From contig NC_053415.1 of the NCBI RefSeq assembly GCF_016859285.1, positions 18,002,501 to 18,066,500 of the forward strand: a DNA stretch of 64,000 nt. Direction: 5' to 3'. Each line of letters starts with the position of its first letter. Position 1 is the first letter of the stretch. Both the position numbers and the translations under genes were made by a program. Below the pieces are notes generated by a model. The model was not told the DNA's origin. It searched no databases and was given only the letters and a program-made list of their open reading frames with translations. This stretch comes from Xiphias gladius (lineage: Eukaryota > Chordata > Actinopteri > Istiophoriformes > Xiphiidae). Shown piece after piece: positions 25,340 to 37,063 of this stretch.

Positions 25340-25670
25340 AACATTTGTTTTCTCTATATATGCTGTGTATTTTAAAGAAAATTCGGTGTACACAGAACCT
25401 GTGGTGTCTAGTCACGTGACCACAGTCGGCCTTGTGCCCGTACCTGTGGATAATTAACTTGTTCACGTTACTGTGAATTTCGCCTGTTTGCTCAAGTGGC
25501 TTCACTCTGCATTCCTGCCTGTACACAGACAGAAAGCAGATGACACTTTAGGTAAAGCATCATCTTTAAACATGAACTCCGAGCAGACAGCGTGTTTACA
25601 ACTAAGACTTTAAAGCCTCACCTGTTGGCAGGTGAAGCAGCAGAAGCGCCATCAGGATCATGTTTCCCAT
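15295..25670 (-). CDS. ildr1: ildr1: immunoglobulin-like domain containing receptor 1 (angulin-2), 8 coding exons
   Basis: Angulin-family type I membrane protein. In vertebrates ILDR1 marks tricellular junctions, recruits tricellulin and is needed for hearing. Minus-strand exons in gene order: 25622-25670, 23270-23440, 21731-21880, 21121-21240, 20883-21029, 18587-18712, 16403-17307, 15295-15333; 1707 nt, 568 residues (human about 546). Residues 1-16 form a hydrophobic signal peptide. A V-set domain spans about 18-160, with cysteines at 42 (LRCDYTTS) and 142 (VYFCTID). The transmembrane segment covers about 165-184, followed by a Cys-rich juxtamembrane block ([19 protein letters not shown]) typical of palmitoylated angulins. 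The large exon encodes a Pro-rich then Arg/Ser-rich tail with RSRDDL, a PPSY motif and YSPP. The last exon supplies TSVVI at the C terminus. Motifs [22 protein letters not shown] and [11 protein letters not shown] match ILDR1, not ILDR2 or LSR. Paralogue suffix (a/b) cannot be assigned. Confidence 0.92.
15538..15771 (+). CDS. Unrecognised small ORF antisense within ildr1 intron 7 (doubtful)
   Basis: A 77-codon plus-strand frame, or 37 codons from the inner ATG at 15658. The C-terminal part is strongly basic: [16 protein letters not shown], resembling a nucleolar or nuclear localisation signal. GC content is higher than in the flanks. A splice-acceptor-like CTGCCACCAG lies just upstream of 15520. 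I recognise no family. It could be a retroposed first exon or chance. It lies opposite the ildr1 intron between exons 7 and 8. Confidence 0.2.
   Translation: MKARFMALRKCSLPLCNQNRKRVALLFSPGLSVAFPKVAEMAGGGTTGVTVETLPGKRKRDPLSKKAKKAKRESDNN
15955..16265 (+). repeat. GATCACCAAAGT-family dispersed repeat (copy 1)
   Basis: Contains the fish-repeat landmarks GGGATCACCAAAGTTG, CATCCTGAAGGTAACACGAATGTCTG, TTTCATGGCCAATC and a second, internally similar half (GGGATCACCAAAATCGGTGGGATTCTTCC...). The two halves suggest an internal duplication. Reverse-oriented relatives occur near 38690-39055 and 52020-52335. No coding frame. Confidence 0.6.
20262..20740 (+). repeat. ACTCAAGTACTnTACTT-family dispersed repeat with (AAT)n
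   Basis: Starts AGTGGTGGGAAGTGACTCTG and continues with TGACTCAAGTACTATACTTAC, CTCTACTACTCCACTATATTTTAAAAGG, a GATTAATGCATCA-like segment, an (AAT)n run at 20613-20641, and ACTTCTGTACATTTACTCAGG. This is a well-known fish repeat layout. It lies in ildr1 intron 5. Relatives are at 26290-26600 (same strand) and 55385-56275 (reverse). Confidence 0.6.
23785..24062 (+). repeat. ATTAATCGATTA-family interspersed repeat (copy 2)
   Basis: Forward copy in ildr1 intron 1, with TAATTAACAATTATTTTCATTATC at the left end, then CAAGTTGACGTCTTCAAATTGC, AGTCCCAAACCCAAAGATATTC and a GCATTTTTCTCAAAGAGTTATCGAATAATC right end. It abuts the Tc1-like relic. Confidence 0.6.
24310..25075 (+). mobile_element. Degenerate Tc1/mariner-like transposase relic
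   Basis: Lies in ildr1 intron 1, opposite to the gene. Broken frames preserve Tc1 transposase blocks in order: a WTDETK-like stretch near 24355; YVW.KKGT near 24390; the [15 protein letters not shown] block near 24430-24475; the QDNDPNH block near 24595 that carries the second catalytic Asp; and the SQSPDLNP-like block near 24670 (here RSPDLNPT). The 3' end is GGTTCACCTACTTTTTCTTGCCACTTT, typical of a Tc1-family terminus. The 5' terminus, DNA-binding domain and intact frame are missing, so the element is inactive. Confidence 0.8.
25307..25334 (+). repeat. (CA)14 microsatellite
   Basis: Perfect CA dinucleotide run in ildr1 intron 1. Confidence 0.95.
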
Positions 25671-25870
25671 CTCGTCGCTCTTTATCCTTCCGCAGAAGCT
25701 CTGCTCTCTGTCCCGTAGAGGAGGAGGAGGAGGAGGAGGGGGAGGGGGAGGGTCAAAATCCACTAAAAGTGTTGAGCGATTGGAGAAAAACCTCATGCAG
25801 GCTGCCGCTGTACACAGCAATCCGAGTTTTTTTTCCCCTCAAGACGACATGGTTTGTCTTTTCTGCGGTG
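25671..25870 (-). promoter_or_regulatory. ildr1: ildr1 5' leader/promoter with (GGA)n tract
   Basis: Immediately upstream of the ildr1 ATG (25668-25670). It contains a GGAGGA/GGGGGA purine tract at about 25718-25752 on the plus strand, read as a Pro-coding CCT run on the sense strand, but upstream of the chosen start. I prefer the ATG giving [12 protein letters not shown] because a signal peptide starts there. The in-frame upstream ATG would put a poly-Pro stretch before it. No TATA box was identified. Confidence 0.45.
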
Positions 25871-26289
25871 AGAGACGAGTGTCTGCGGCCGCGCCGACGG
25901 AGAGGTTCCCCCACGCAGAGGCCGCGTCGGAGGCGGATCATCCCGCCCGGGCCCCAGCTGCAGCTTCAGGTGACATCGCTGACCCCGCCCCGTCTGACAG
26001 GTGCAAAATGGAGGAAAGGAAAGAGGAGCAGGAAGCGCACGGTGATCCCAAAGAGGGCGGCAAGGTGATAAGTGGTTCCCTCAGATTGTTCAGTTTCTCA
26101 AATGTCCTACTTTGTTTGCTCAGTATACTCATCTGTATTTAGTCAAATCTAGAATGTATGTACAAGCTTACAAAATATGATCCCTGTGGATGAAGCTACA
26201 CAACAGCACAGAAAAAAGTTAAAAATGAGATCCACCTGGATCCTCACATGTATGTATCAATAAATAAATAAGTCAGTAATATATCTTAC

Positions 26290-26600
26290 AATAGTAGAAC
26301 ATGATATGAATTGAGTACTTTTACTTTTGACACTTTAAGTACATTTTGCTCATAATACTGTACTTCCAGCAGCATATAAAATAGTTCCCTAACTCTTCTT
26401 GTTCCTCAAATACAACAGTAAAATGCTGTTTACACATCATTAATAATAATCCAGTAATATAAAAGAGGCAAACTTACTTTTATTCTAGTAACATTTTCAA
26501 AGCAGCACTTTTAATGGTTTATATTCACACTGTGGTTTTGCTACTCTTGCTTAAGTAAAGGATCATAAGTCTTCCTCCTCTAGGTACCAGCAGTGTGCAT
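26290..26600 (+). repeat. ACTCAAGTACTnTACTT-family repeat (3' part)
   Basis: Carries TTTTACTTTTGACACTTTAAGTACATTTTGCTCATAATACTGTACTTCC (given in parts) and the typical right end GCTACTCTTGCTTAAGTAAAGGATCATAAGTCTTCCTCC. Same family as 20262-20740. Confidence 0.6.
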
Positions 26601-27894
26601 TGTTTCCACCCGTAGTTAATTAGCAAGCAAACTCATTCATTCAACAGTGGATGATAGTTTAAGAAAAAGCACCACGTTTGTGATATAGATCATTCAAATT
26701 TGAGTATTTGCTTTTACTGATATTTAGCTAATGTGGATACACATTCAAGAGTCTGGGACCTACTGACATGGCTTAACACTAACTTACTATGAGAAAATCA
26801 GTTTGGTAATTCAGCGGCACGACTACACATGTTGATCACACAAATCAGCACTATGCATTATTTATAATTCTCTAAATTCTTCCCTGGCTGCAGAGAAAAC
26901 ACCACTTTTTCAGTCCATTTTCTAAGCATGTAGTCCTCTATCCTTAGACCCTCTATTCGGATAAAGACCCCCCCCACCCCTTAACAGGAAAAGAGTAACG
27001 GTGGAGAAACTGACAGCCTGATTAGTAAATCACTACTTTATTCATGAGTAAATGCTCTGTTCCCTGCTGTGTTTTGATGAGTTCAGTGCCTCTAATGAGT
27101 GTAATCAAATGCTGTTTACGAGGCAGCCGAATACACACTTCATGTGAATGGTAACCTCCACTCCATAAATCTTTGCGCTGGCATGCCCTCAGCATGTGAG
27201 CAAAATGATAAAGAAATAGGGGTTAGATTAAAAGGAGTGAAGCCTGCATAATCTGAATGCAAATTGAGCAAAGTAGAAGCAGGTCAGCTTCGCTTTTTCG
27301 TTTGTGGCAAACAGCCCGAGTGTAAAGTTCGCCCTCAGGATGAGTCACGTTGAACGAACGTTGGAGCTCTTTGTCCAAGCTTGTTTACATCTCCCGTCCA
27401 GGATATAGACCCCAGCGAGCTTTATTGTTGACACAAAACAAACCCGCCTGAGCCGAACTCAAGTGCTGCTCTCAGCTCTCTGAAGTGTGCTTGAAATCCT
27501 GTGAAAAATGCTCCACGGATGAAAAGCTTTGCCATCACATCTGTGTCTGGTTCACTTTTTAAATTCCTTCCTTGTCAGTACCTGGAGAGCACATACAGTA
27601 CCTTTCATTTCCTGTGTCTTTGTATCCAGTGTGTATAAAATATTTGCACCGTAATTTCCAGGCTGTGTTACAAAAAGTCATGTTATTGCCAACACTTAGT
27701 CTGTTTTCTGCTCTAAAGACACAGCAATAACATGCAGAGGCAGGGCCAGAGGGTTGGAACCCTTCCCCCCCAAAGAAAAGTCAGATCATCACCCCTGGTG
27801 CATCTTCTCCAGGGTCTGAGGTAGTGGGCTTGTTGGTATCATGGATGGGTAACTGAACAGGTACAGGCCAAGAGGCTACTGTTCCCGAGCGTCT

Positions 27895-28275
27895 CTATGA
27901 AGTGACTGTCAACATTTCTTGTTGAAAAGCGTATCAAACAACCCCAAAGAATCAAAAAATAACCACAAAAAGGTACAAAAAAAGCTACAAAGAGACACAA
28001 AACGACCTGAAAGAATCACAAAATGACCAAAAAGAGAAACATAACATCTGCAAAGAATTGCAAAATGACCATAATGAGACACAAAATGACTACAAAAAGA
28101 AGTAACTACAAATACACTCAAAATGAACATAAACTGACAAAAAATGAATGACTGTCATTGTGCGTCTCTTTTGGTCTTGGTCTCTTGCTTCTGTGTTGGA
28201 GGGGTAGGGAGGGCCTTTTACATGCCTGAGTCGAGGGGCCCGTTGTCTCATAATCTGTCCAGGACTGTATTATAT
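27895..28275 (-). repeat. Composite dispersed repeat with minisatellite (second copy, inverted)
   Basis: Reverse complement of the 9640-9935 family. The array of CACAAAATGACCAAAAAGAG-like units occupies 27930-28130. The head segment (CCTTTTACATGCC..., GGGGCCCGTTGTCTCATAATCTGTCC) occupies about 28195-28262. Confidence 0.65.
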
Positions 28276-30084
28276 GTTTATATGACTTCATGTTAGACAT
28301 TTGAGGTTTGTTTATTTGGCATTTATTTATTACACGAAATAAACAGCGCGACTAATAATGATGTACAGTTTTTTACTGCCAAGAATGGGGGGTCTAAATA
28401 TCAGCCTTAACCCATTTTTACTAATTTTAAAAATGTGCCCCCTTTTTTTTTAAAACTGTGCCCCGGACTGTCCAAACCCGCCCGTGGTAACGTGTAGCTC
28501 TTCTGTAAATGTTGTGAGATTATGATGTGCTATTTTTCCCCATTCACACACTAAAATACTTTATATAAACGTTTTAAAGCACGACACGTGTTCTACATGG
28601 ATGACGGTGTGTGCGGGAGTTGTCAGTAAAGCTCTAGTGTTTATTCATCTCTGTATATTTGATAAGCTACGATAAAAAGCACAGGCTTTGTCCAAGGTAC
28701 ACACACATTATCACACACATTATCAACCACAATAGCCACTCAAAGATCAGATCCTGTGACAGACAATGGGTATTTTATATTAAAAACACTCTTGTCAAAA
28801 CAGTGGAACTGCAAACATTATGTCACCGGTTATTTTAACATTATAGTTACATTACTTACAGATGGGAATTATCAAATGAGAAATACACATAAGAAAATTC
28901 AAATTACATGTTATACTTCAATAGAGAGCCATGAGTTGTAAACAAATCTATTATCAAAAACCAGCAAACCCAATTTTTATTAAAGGCTCTATTATTCTGA
29001 CCTACTAGGTTTTTAAAACAGCAAAATCACATACCAGACTAAAACCAAAATACTCCCTAAATAATGCAAAAGTTGTTTAAAATCAGAAATATCCCACTGT
29101 TTCATATATACTATTTCATATACTACTGTATGGAATCATTATTTTTATATCCTCCTGATTGTGATTGTGATCATTTATTTTTTTTGTTTATTCTGGATGT
29201 GTTCAGTAAATTACCATTAAAAAGGTTTGATGATGGGAGTGTACCTACAATCAAGCTGACAGGAGGAGGAGAAAGTACTGGTATAAAAATGAATGTAATA
29301 CTGAAACTGTTCAGCTGCTCCCGGGACCAGCTCGGTTAATTGTGCTTAGTTTCAATATACAATAAATCTACTTCACATTGAACTCTGAAGATTGCATAGT
29401 GTGTTACTGAAGACAACGATTCATGGGGGAGAGAATCTGAACCCGTCTGGCCCTGGTGAAGGTTTTCTCCCGCAACAGGACAAATGTAAAAAAATAACTG
29501 TAATGCTGTCAAAGGGGTGAATTTTTATGGAACAGCTGGAGTGACGGACTGAAAATGTGTAGTACAGTTTGTGAGTTCTAAAAAAACCTCTAAAAATAAT
29601 TTAACAAACAAATATAAAAATGTATGATCCGAATGACACGTTGGCATCAGTGTTGCCAGATTGGGCTGTTTTCCACTCAGCTGTGCTACTGTTTTATCTA
29701 ACTTGGCCGGTTAAAATCGTTTTTGGGCGGGTTGTGATCATTTCGGTTACTTTTTGTCCCGTTTGGGTGTTTTTCCACCTACAAGAACTTTGGCCACGGA
29801 TAAATCGACTCCTCTCATGTGCTTAGTACGATTGAGACTGATGCTGCGCTGAGGCGGGGCTCGAAATGCAATGACTGATAACTGATGACCGTCCAAACCA
29901 AATGTCATTTCAGTACATTACAACTAGGTTGGACCTCTTTTTCCTATTCAAATTATTATTCTGTCATAGGACTTGTATATTAATGAAGGCTTTTAGCATT
30001 TGATGTAACATTATCCAAAAGACTTTGTAGAAAAAAAACATTTAATTATACTGATTTGTTTTAAAATCTGTAATCATGCTGTGT

Positions 30085-30745
30085 GAAGAGCTGAAATTGT
30101 TAGTCGATTAATGGATTAGTTGATCGACAGAAAATTAATCAGCAACCATTTTTATAATCATTGAAGTAATTTTTCAAGCAAAACTGCAAAACATTTCTTT
30201 AATCTAAGAAATCTTCTCAATTGTGACCATTTTTGATTGGATTCCTTTCTATTGCTTTAACATATAGTGAGTATTTGTACAAAAGATGCAGTTTAGCATG
30301 TAACTAGATAGTGCAAACACTAGCAAAAGTGCTTATAGAGATATATAAAGATAATCAATGTACACAAAAAAAAAACTAATGGGTTAGTATAGAAAGAATT
30401 GATGTACACTAACTGTGATAGATACAAAATAAAACAATGCATTAACTGTAGAGCATTTATGATATGTCAGAATGTAGGTATTAAATGTAGAGTATGAACA
30501 GAACCTAACAAATAACATGTACAGTAGAAAAAGTCTGTGTATATTTACTGCTTTTTTTGTTTCATATGATAGTGAACAGAATATCTTTTGTTCCAGTCTC
30601 TCTTCCTGCTCAAACAAAACAAGCTTTTTTGAAGACGTCAGTTTGGATGTTAGGAAACGATGCGATGGGGATTTTTTTTAACTATTCTACGATATTTTAT
30701 GAGGAATCGATTGATCGAGAAAATAATCGTCAGAGATAATTTGAA
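30085..30745 (-). repeat. Split ATTAATCGATTA-family repeat (copy 3)
   Basis: The left part at 30085-30260 starts GAGCTGAAATTGTTAGTCGATTAATGG. The matching distal end (ATTTTATGAGGAATCGATTGATCGAGAAAATAATCG) lies at about 30690-30735. About 400 bp of unrelated AT-rich sequence lies between, so the copy is either interrupted or internally replaced. Confidence 0.5.
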
Positions 30746-30769
30746 ATACATTCATGTAAGACAGTGAAG

Positions 30770-31351
30770 ACTTCAGCAGAGTTTTCTTTATTCAAAAATT
30801 ATTTAAGCAGTGCAATTAAATTCTGCAGCGCAAATTCAAGGTACAGTACTTGCAAACAGTACAATATCAGCAACAGACAAATAGAAATACAAAGTGAACC
30901 TGAGTTGCAGTGTACTGAGTATGAAGACTGTAGGAAAATAATAAGACTGTGGTGTTCTGCTTAGTTTACAAAAGATCATTCTGAAATTGGCAAATAATTA
31001 AAAAAAAATACATCTTGGCACCGGTGTAAAGTAAATCCAGTCACTCGACTCATCAAATTCAACAAATAAAACTGATGCACACGCCACATACATACCACCT
31101 GTAGACCGCACAGGAAGAAGTACACAGGAATAATTCATGCACATGAGTAAAAGCAGAAACATCTGCACATGCCGCTTCTTGCACGCTTGTTTTCCATTCA
31201 CTAATGTTGTTTTTCAGTGCAGTTATTTCAGTGAGATGAGTCAGACTTCATGTGGCTGATGGCAGAGCACTTATCCCCTCCTGTGTAGCAACAGGACGGT
31301 TTAAACGAACGGACTGGCAGTGCTGTGCGGGGTGGACGCCGGGAAACCTTC
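30770..31351 (-). other. ildr2: ildr2 3' untranslated region (probable)
   Basis: Minus-strand sequence after the stop, ending near a canonical AATAAA at 30787-30792 (plus-strand TTTATT) about 560 nt downstream. Confidence 0.55.
30787..30792 (-). promoter_or_regulatory. ildr2: Candidate ildr2 poly(A) signal AATAAA
   Basis: Canonical hexamer on the minus strand, the first clear one after the ildr2 stop. The flanks are AT-rich. Confidence 0.5.
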
Positions 31352-31387
31352 TCACACTATGAGAGAGTCCCTGCTCAGTGCAGTGCT
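31352..31387 (-). other. ildr2: ildr2 terminal micro-exon encoding the PDZ-type C terminus
   Basis: The large tail exon ends at a consensus donor (CTG|gtgagt, edge at 32385). An acceptor TTTTCCTTAACAG near 31388 opens AGC ACT GCA CTG AGC..., giving [11 protein letters not shown] and TGA, phase 0. Human LSR ends in ALSRESLVV and ILDR2 in SLVV. The exon is 36 nt and was located from that conservation. Confidence 0.85.
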
Positions 31388-34300
31388 CTGTTAAGGAAAA
31401 CACCAACAGCCATACATCAGAGACTTTGCATTCATGCTCATGCGAGGTTAGTCCAGCCTGATGTCTGAGGTAAGCGTTATTACAACTGACAGAAATCATG
31501 CAGCTCAAGCCGTGTTAATAATGACTGTGAAACTGATCCACATGTCTTTTTTTTTTTTGGATGTTTTGTTAACCGGTAAGCATTTGTAACACTTTGATGG
31601 TTGCAAGCATGGGCAGATTATACATGTCTGAGTTCCAATGAAAATTTGATCATTGCAACTACTCTCATTAATTCATTTCAGATTTAAACAAAGATGTTTC
31701 AGCTACGTCTATAAAATCGTGTAAAAAGTAGGTTATAATGGCTTCAGTTTTAAGACCATAAAATTCTACATGTAAATTGCACGAGAGACAATCAGATTAT
31801 GTACATAATACTGTAAATAAACGTTTTAAAATGTTTACGCCTGGCTCTGTTCTGTTTTATTCTGACTGTCAACAAATCCCGTGAACAGATCAAAACTAAT
31901 GATGTTTCTCGGCACTTTTTTGACTATAACTCCATTCATTCCGACTGAAGATGTACAGTTAGTTCCATAAGTATTTGGACAGTGATAGAATTTACCTAAT
32001 TTTTCCTTTGTACACCACCACGATGGGTTCGAAACGACAGCATCAAGATGTGATTGAAGTTTAGACTATCAGCTTTAATTCATGAGGGTTTAACAAAAAC
32101 ACCAAATCAACCGTTTACGAATTACAGCCATTTTTATCCATAGCGCCTCATATGATGCACTTCCTGATATGTTTTGACTATATGGACAATAGTGGAGAGG
32201 AAGAGACCACATTAGGCTTTGGATACTTCATTGTTGGTTTTGGTTTTTTCCATGGGATTTGTTGACAGTAAGAAAAATGTAGAATATGACCAGCCTTATC
32301 CTGTAACATTTACAGGATTTAGAGGCTCCTTTCCTGAAGAGCTGAGGAGGAAGGAAGTCCATGTTCCTGCTACAAGTAACTCACCAGGTTTCGGCTCCTG
32401 TCTCTCTCCTCTCTGCCCCCCTGTAGTGTATGGGACATTCCCTGGTGGGGTCGGGTGTAAGAGAAAGGCCTCATGGCTGGTTCAGTGGTCCTGTATCTCT
32501 CTGGTCTGGGAGGTTCTGCTGTGCGGTACCGGTCTGAGGTCAGGTCAGCCCTGCGGAACCGCTCCGCCTCCCACTCAGAGTACGGAGGCAAAGGGTCCTC
32601 CTCTTCTGGACGGTTGCTCGGTGACCGGCTGTAGTAACTATCGGTGCCTTTTCCTCTGGAGCTGCCTTTGGAGGGAGTGTCACTGTCCTCGTCCATCCTC
32701 CCAGCACCTCTGTCCCCTCCCCGCCCCCTCGCCTTGCTCTCCAGCACACTGTTGAGGAAGGCGTCGTCATATCCTCTGCTTTGGGGCGGCCGTGAGGGGC
32801 GATCACTGTCCCATGTGTCCCGTCTCTTTTGTGGCAAAGGTGAGGGGCTGCGGCGCCCCCAGCCATCATCTTCATCTCTGTAGAAGCGCCTCGGAGGGCT
32901 GTAGTCCCGATCATAGGCCCGGTCTGGAGGCTCAGCCCGTCGACCGCGGGACCCGTAAGACCGAGTGAATTCCTCCAGCTCGTCCAGGGAGCCGGTGCGC
33001 CCTCTTCTGCTCAGCGTCTTTCTCTTCAGGTGCTCTGAGCGAGGGTTCAACCTACAGAAAGGAAGAGCACAACTCAGCACACAGTGAGATGGAGCAAAAC
33101 ACAACACAGGCACTGAATAATGCAGGACACGGAGTCAAACACTAAAACAGTTTTAAAAAGACAGGTTTTTAGTAACTTCTCGAACATAGTAAAAAAAGGA
33201 GCAGTCACAGTTCCAGGTCTGGTTCTTGGATAGAGGGGATATCTGGTGTGGAAGGAGCAAAAGGGAGGGAGTGTGAAGGTGGAAAGGCGGGAGGGTAGGT
33301 GGGGTGGCTTAGTTATGGAGGGGTTATAGATGGAAGAGAAGAGCCTTGAGTTGAATCCATCGTGGGACAGGGAGCCGCTGGAGGTGTTTTAATGATGAGA
33401 TTTTCATGGTGTTGAAATTAGAGGCTGCTATCAAAGATTACTCCAAGGTAGCAGATGTGCGTGGAGGAAGACAGAGGCAGGAAATAGATATGAGAAAATA
33501 CAGAAAACACATGCGTGTAATATCTGTCTATAAAGCCAAATATTGTAGCCTGTATCCCAGACGAGTGTGTGCCAAATTTTCTGGGGGAATTCAAAATCTC
33601 ATGTGATCTTCCTGGAAAACTGCTACTTCTAGGAAAACTGTGAGTCCATAGTATCAGAGTCATGGTGCATGAGTGCGTTTACAAAATGTTCAATGAAATC
33701 ATTAGAAATTTTCTAACAGTCCTCCACTCACTGACCTGTTCCAACAGGTCACATTAAAAAAGTATTAGCAACATTTCATGGGACCTTTACTCTCTTAACA
33801 CATAAGCACTAAATAACACCGGCAACATCTATTAAAATTATACCGTCTGTCCAGTTCATCGTCTGAGTGATTTCCTCTGTCCGGTCGGGGCCTCCGACTC
33901 TGTGTAGGTGGAGCTGCTCTCACCGCTGACTGTTCATCGAGATCCATGATGGGCGGGAGCGCCTTCATCTGGACCGTCTGGTAGGTGTGTCTGAAGTCGG
34001 TAGTCCCGCCCTCATGCAGGGAGCTCAGCTCCGATAGGCTACTGGCTGTTGGGACAGACACATCGCTAAAATCACATTTGCTACTTTTATTATAAAAATC
34101 ACTGTAAAAATACTTTTCACAATTTTTAAGGTAGGTTTTCTCAAACCACCTGCAGAATTACGCAAACATGGCTCTGAAATGTTGCAATCAAACATTTCAG
34201 AATAAGTTGTGGGGAGCTAGAACTGCTATCTATTTCTATGACTATATAATTGTGAACTCTGTTCACAGCTGACTGCAAATTACTGAGGGCAGAAATGTCT

Positions 34301-37017
34301 CACGTGCCACCTCAACCTACTGTCACAACCCAATTTAAAGGATACATCTGGTGATCTTCTTTATCCTTCTTATCATCAACAAATGTATCCTATTAATAAA
34401 CCTAATACAAGACTACTAATAAGAACTTCCTGTGCAGCCAAAGCTTACAGATACCTCTTATTCCTTTCTGCCATAGAGCTCCTACAACCTTCCAAAACTA
34501 TTAAAACGCATAAATGAGCCACAGTGTCACACTGGGTGAAATATTCCTTCATTATAATAAAAATGGGAACTGTAGTTGTAGTTTCAGTCAATCCCACCAT
34601 CCCGCCGCACTAAATACTCACATAATGTGTATTAATCCGCCATGGAAAATAGTTCCCAACAAATGCACTATTTACTCCTGTCTTAGCAGCGTTTGCTGCA
34701 GACTACAGTGCCCAGCTGTTTTAGAAAGTAACTGAGCCTTTTTTTTAAAATGGAACCTTATAGTTGTGACTTGTTGTTAAAGGTTTTCATATTCAGCAGG
34801 AACCAGCGGGCTTGGGCCAAGAGACAGGAAGGGGAAGTCAAAGTATTGAGGGACAGACTAACTATTTGGTGTTTTTATGGAATTTGTTGAAAGAACAAAT
34901 ATCTCCAACTTTATTCTTTAAACATGTTCAAGACAATGTCCATCTCTCTAATGTTCCACTGTTCTAAATCTGTGCAAAAGGTGTATTAAACAATAGGTAA
35001 CCACAACACCTATTAACTCTCATATACAGTATAAGATCTGTAATGCATAAGACATCATGGGTAATGTTGCATATCAAGAAGCAGAAATGCTTTATGGCCA
35101 TATTAGCTTTGTATGATTTTTACACAATTGTGCTGAAGTACTTTGATTTATCAGATATCTAATATGCTGGATTATAAATCTTGTCTGATTATTTTATTCA
35201 GTGGCAATTTCTCAATTGTTTTTATAGAAATCACAATGTAAAATGACATAAGGTGGGTTTCCATTCATCTCTTTTAATGCTCATTTTCAGTTTGCAAATA
35301 AAAAACCCTGGGAGGAAACACTGGAAATTAAAAAAAAACCAACAAAATAATCTTTAAATATGTCAATAAAGTTTTTACGCTTGGCTAAGGAGGAAAAGTT
35401 AGTGTGGCAAAATGCGACAGAGTGCAATGGAAACATCTTTATCAAATAAATCCTGGCGTACATGAAGCATGTGACCTTAACGTTCACTGTAGCTTCCCTT
35501 CCATGTTCAACATGTGTTATCCATTATTTTTCACTCTTTGGGGTTCGACTGGAGCTTTTTTAATGGCGTCATCTTGTTGCACCCTCTTCTTCTGCAAAAG
35601 CTTTAATGGCGCATGATGGAAGAGTTAGCACCACCAGCGGTTCATTTTGACAAACCAACTCCTAATATTCGCATAACAGCAATGAATAGAAACATGCATT
35701 AATTTGCCTTTTCTTTCGCTGAGTTTCGTAAAATTTGGTTAAAATTTGAGCTACACTGGAATGGAAATCCACCTATATACAGTGATACAGGATTTGATCT
35801 ATACTGCCCGCCCCTATGATGGACTTTGGATTTATGTGTATGTGTTTGTGTGTGAACAGAATACAAAGATTACCAGAAAGCGGGACCATACATATAAATC
35901 TTCCTTATTGAATATGAGAAACATCTTTTTCTGATTTCAGTAAGGACAGCTGGATGTTGTGAAATGAATGTAAGGATTAGACAAAAACTTTCACTAGTTA
36001 ATTTACACAAACCATGCAAATAAAAGGAAAACACTTGGACACACACATGGACACACACGCACACACACTTTCAGGCTGCCACACAGATAACAGAAACTGG
36101 CCTTATCTGTGCAGGCTTACGTTTGAGTGCAGCAGACTTGGCAGAGGGAAATTGAGCCATCTCCTTCTCTATGTAGTACAAAACTCTCATTGAGTCCTGG
36201 TCTGGACTGCATTTCAGTCGATAACCACTGCACACTGTGGATGTGGACACACACACAGCCGTACACACATAGCAACATACAGTTATCATGCAACACACAC
36301 ACATATACGTGTAAATTTGAGCATGTAATGCACATTCTTACAAGGTAAAAACTAAACAACCAAACTCAAACATGTTAAGACTGGATTTAAACAACAAACA
36401 TGCATGTGGCCGTCAGACATGTCTGTAGTTTCTACAGCTTCTATTCAGATTAGAGACAGACTTGAGGCGGAGGGATGACAGATGAAATGAGGGTTAGTCA
36501 AATCAGTGTTGCTGAAACAGGCTGTTCCAGAGCTTTCTAATATCTTTGCACCTTACGAACTACATTGATTACACTAACCGCCAGCCAAGTTATTCTCCAC
36601 TGAGGGGATAGAGGTGATTTTTGGGTCCACAAGGGATGAAGGAGCAAGAGGGACCACAGTAGGGACACCAGGGATGTAGTAGGGATACACGGGAACCTGG
36701 GGCGGTTGTCCACTCTTTGCCATCTTCCCTGCCTCATACACTATACGGGAGAACAACAAAACAGTAAACCTTCAATGCCGAGGGATTGCTGTCAAGTTGA
36801 TTCTGAGAATGCACATAAAGAAAGTAATCCAGTAGTTGTTTTTGTTACTCACAGTGTCGTGGGCAGCAGCAGGTGTCAGGACAGCAGCAGCAGCGGACGT
36901 AGCAGCAGCAGGAGTGAGGACAACACTGGCACCAGCAGATCCCCAACAACAACAGGAACAAGATGCTGCCCAGGACTACAGATCCCACAAACGCCCACTC
37001 TGGAGTAGAGACGCAAA

Positions 37018-37063
<46 letters not shown>

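Larger units (their letters stand above)
25871..30770. other. Intergenic region ildr1-ildr2
   Basis: About 5 kb without a supported gene. It holds two dispersed repeats (26290-26600 and 27895-28275), parts of an ATTAATCGATTA-family copy (30085-30260 and 30640-30745), and AT-rich unique sequence. The plus-strand frame at 25592-26142 overlaps the ildr1 leader and is a product of the GGA tract. Confidence 0.6.

Noticed and set aside
25592..26142. Plus-strand frames with poly-Gly or poly-Glu
   Set aside because: They come from the GGA tract in the ildr1 leader and have no domain or splice support.
32290..32384. Alternative ildr2 ending through a nearby acceptor giving ERSL
   Set aside because: It would need an intron of about 50 nt, below the usual minimum, and loses the conserved SLIV-type terminus found at 31352-31387.
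32219..32755. 178-codon plus-strand frame
   Set aside because: It lies opposite the Arg/Ser/Pro-rich ildr2 tail exon. The minus-strand frame has splice sites and family motifs.
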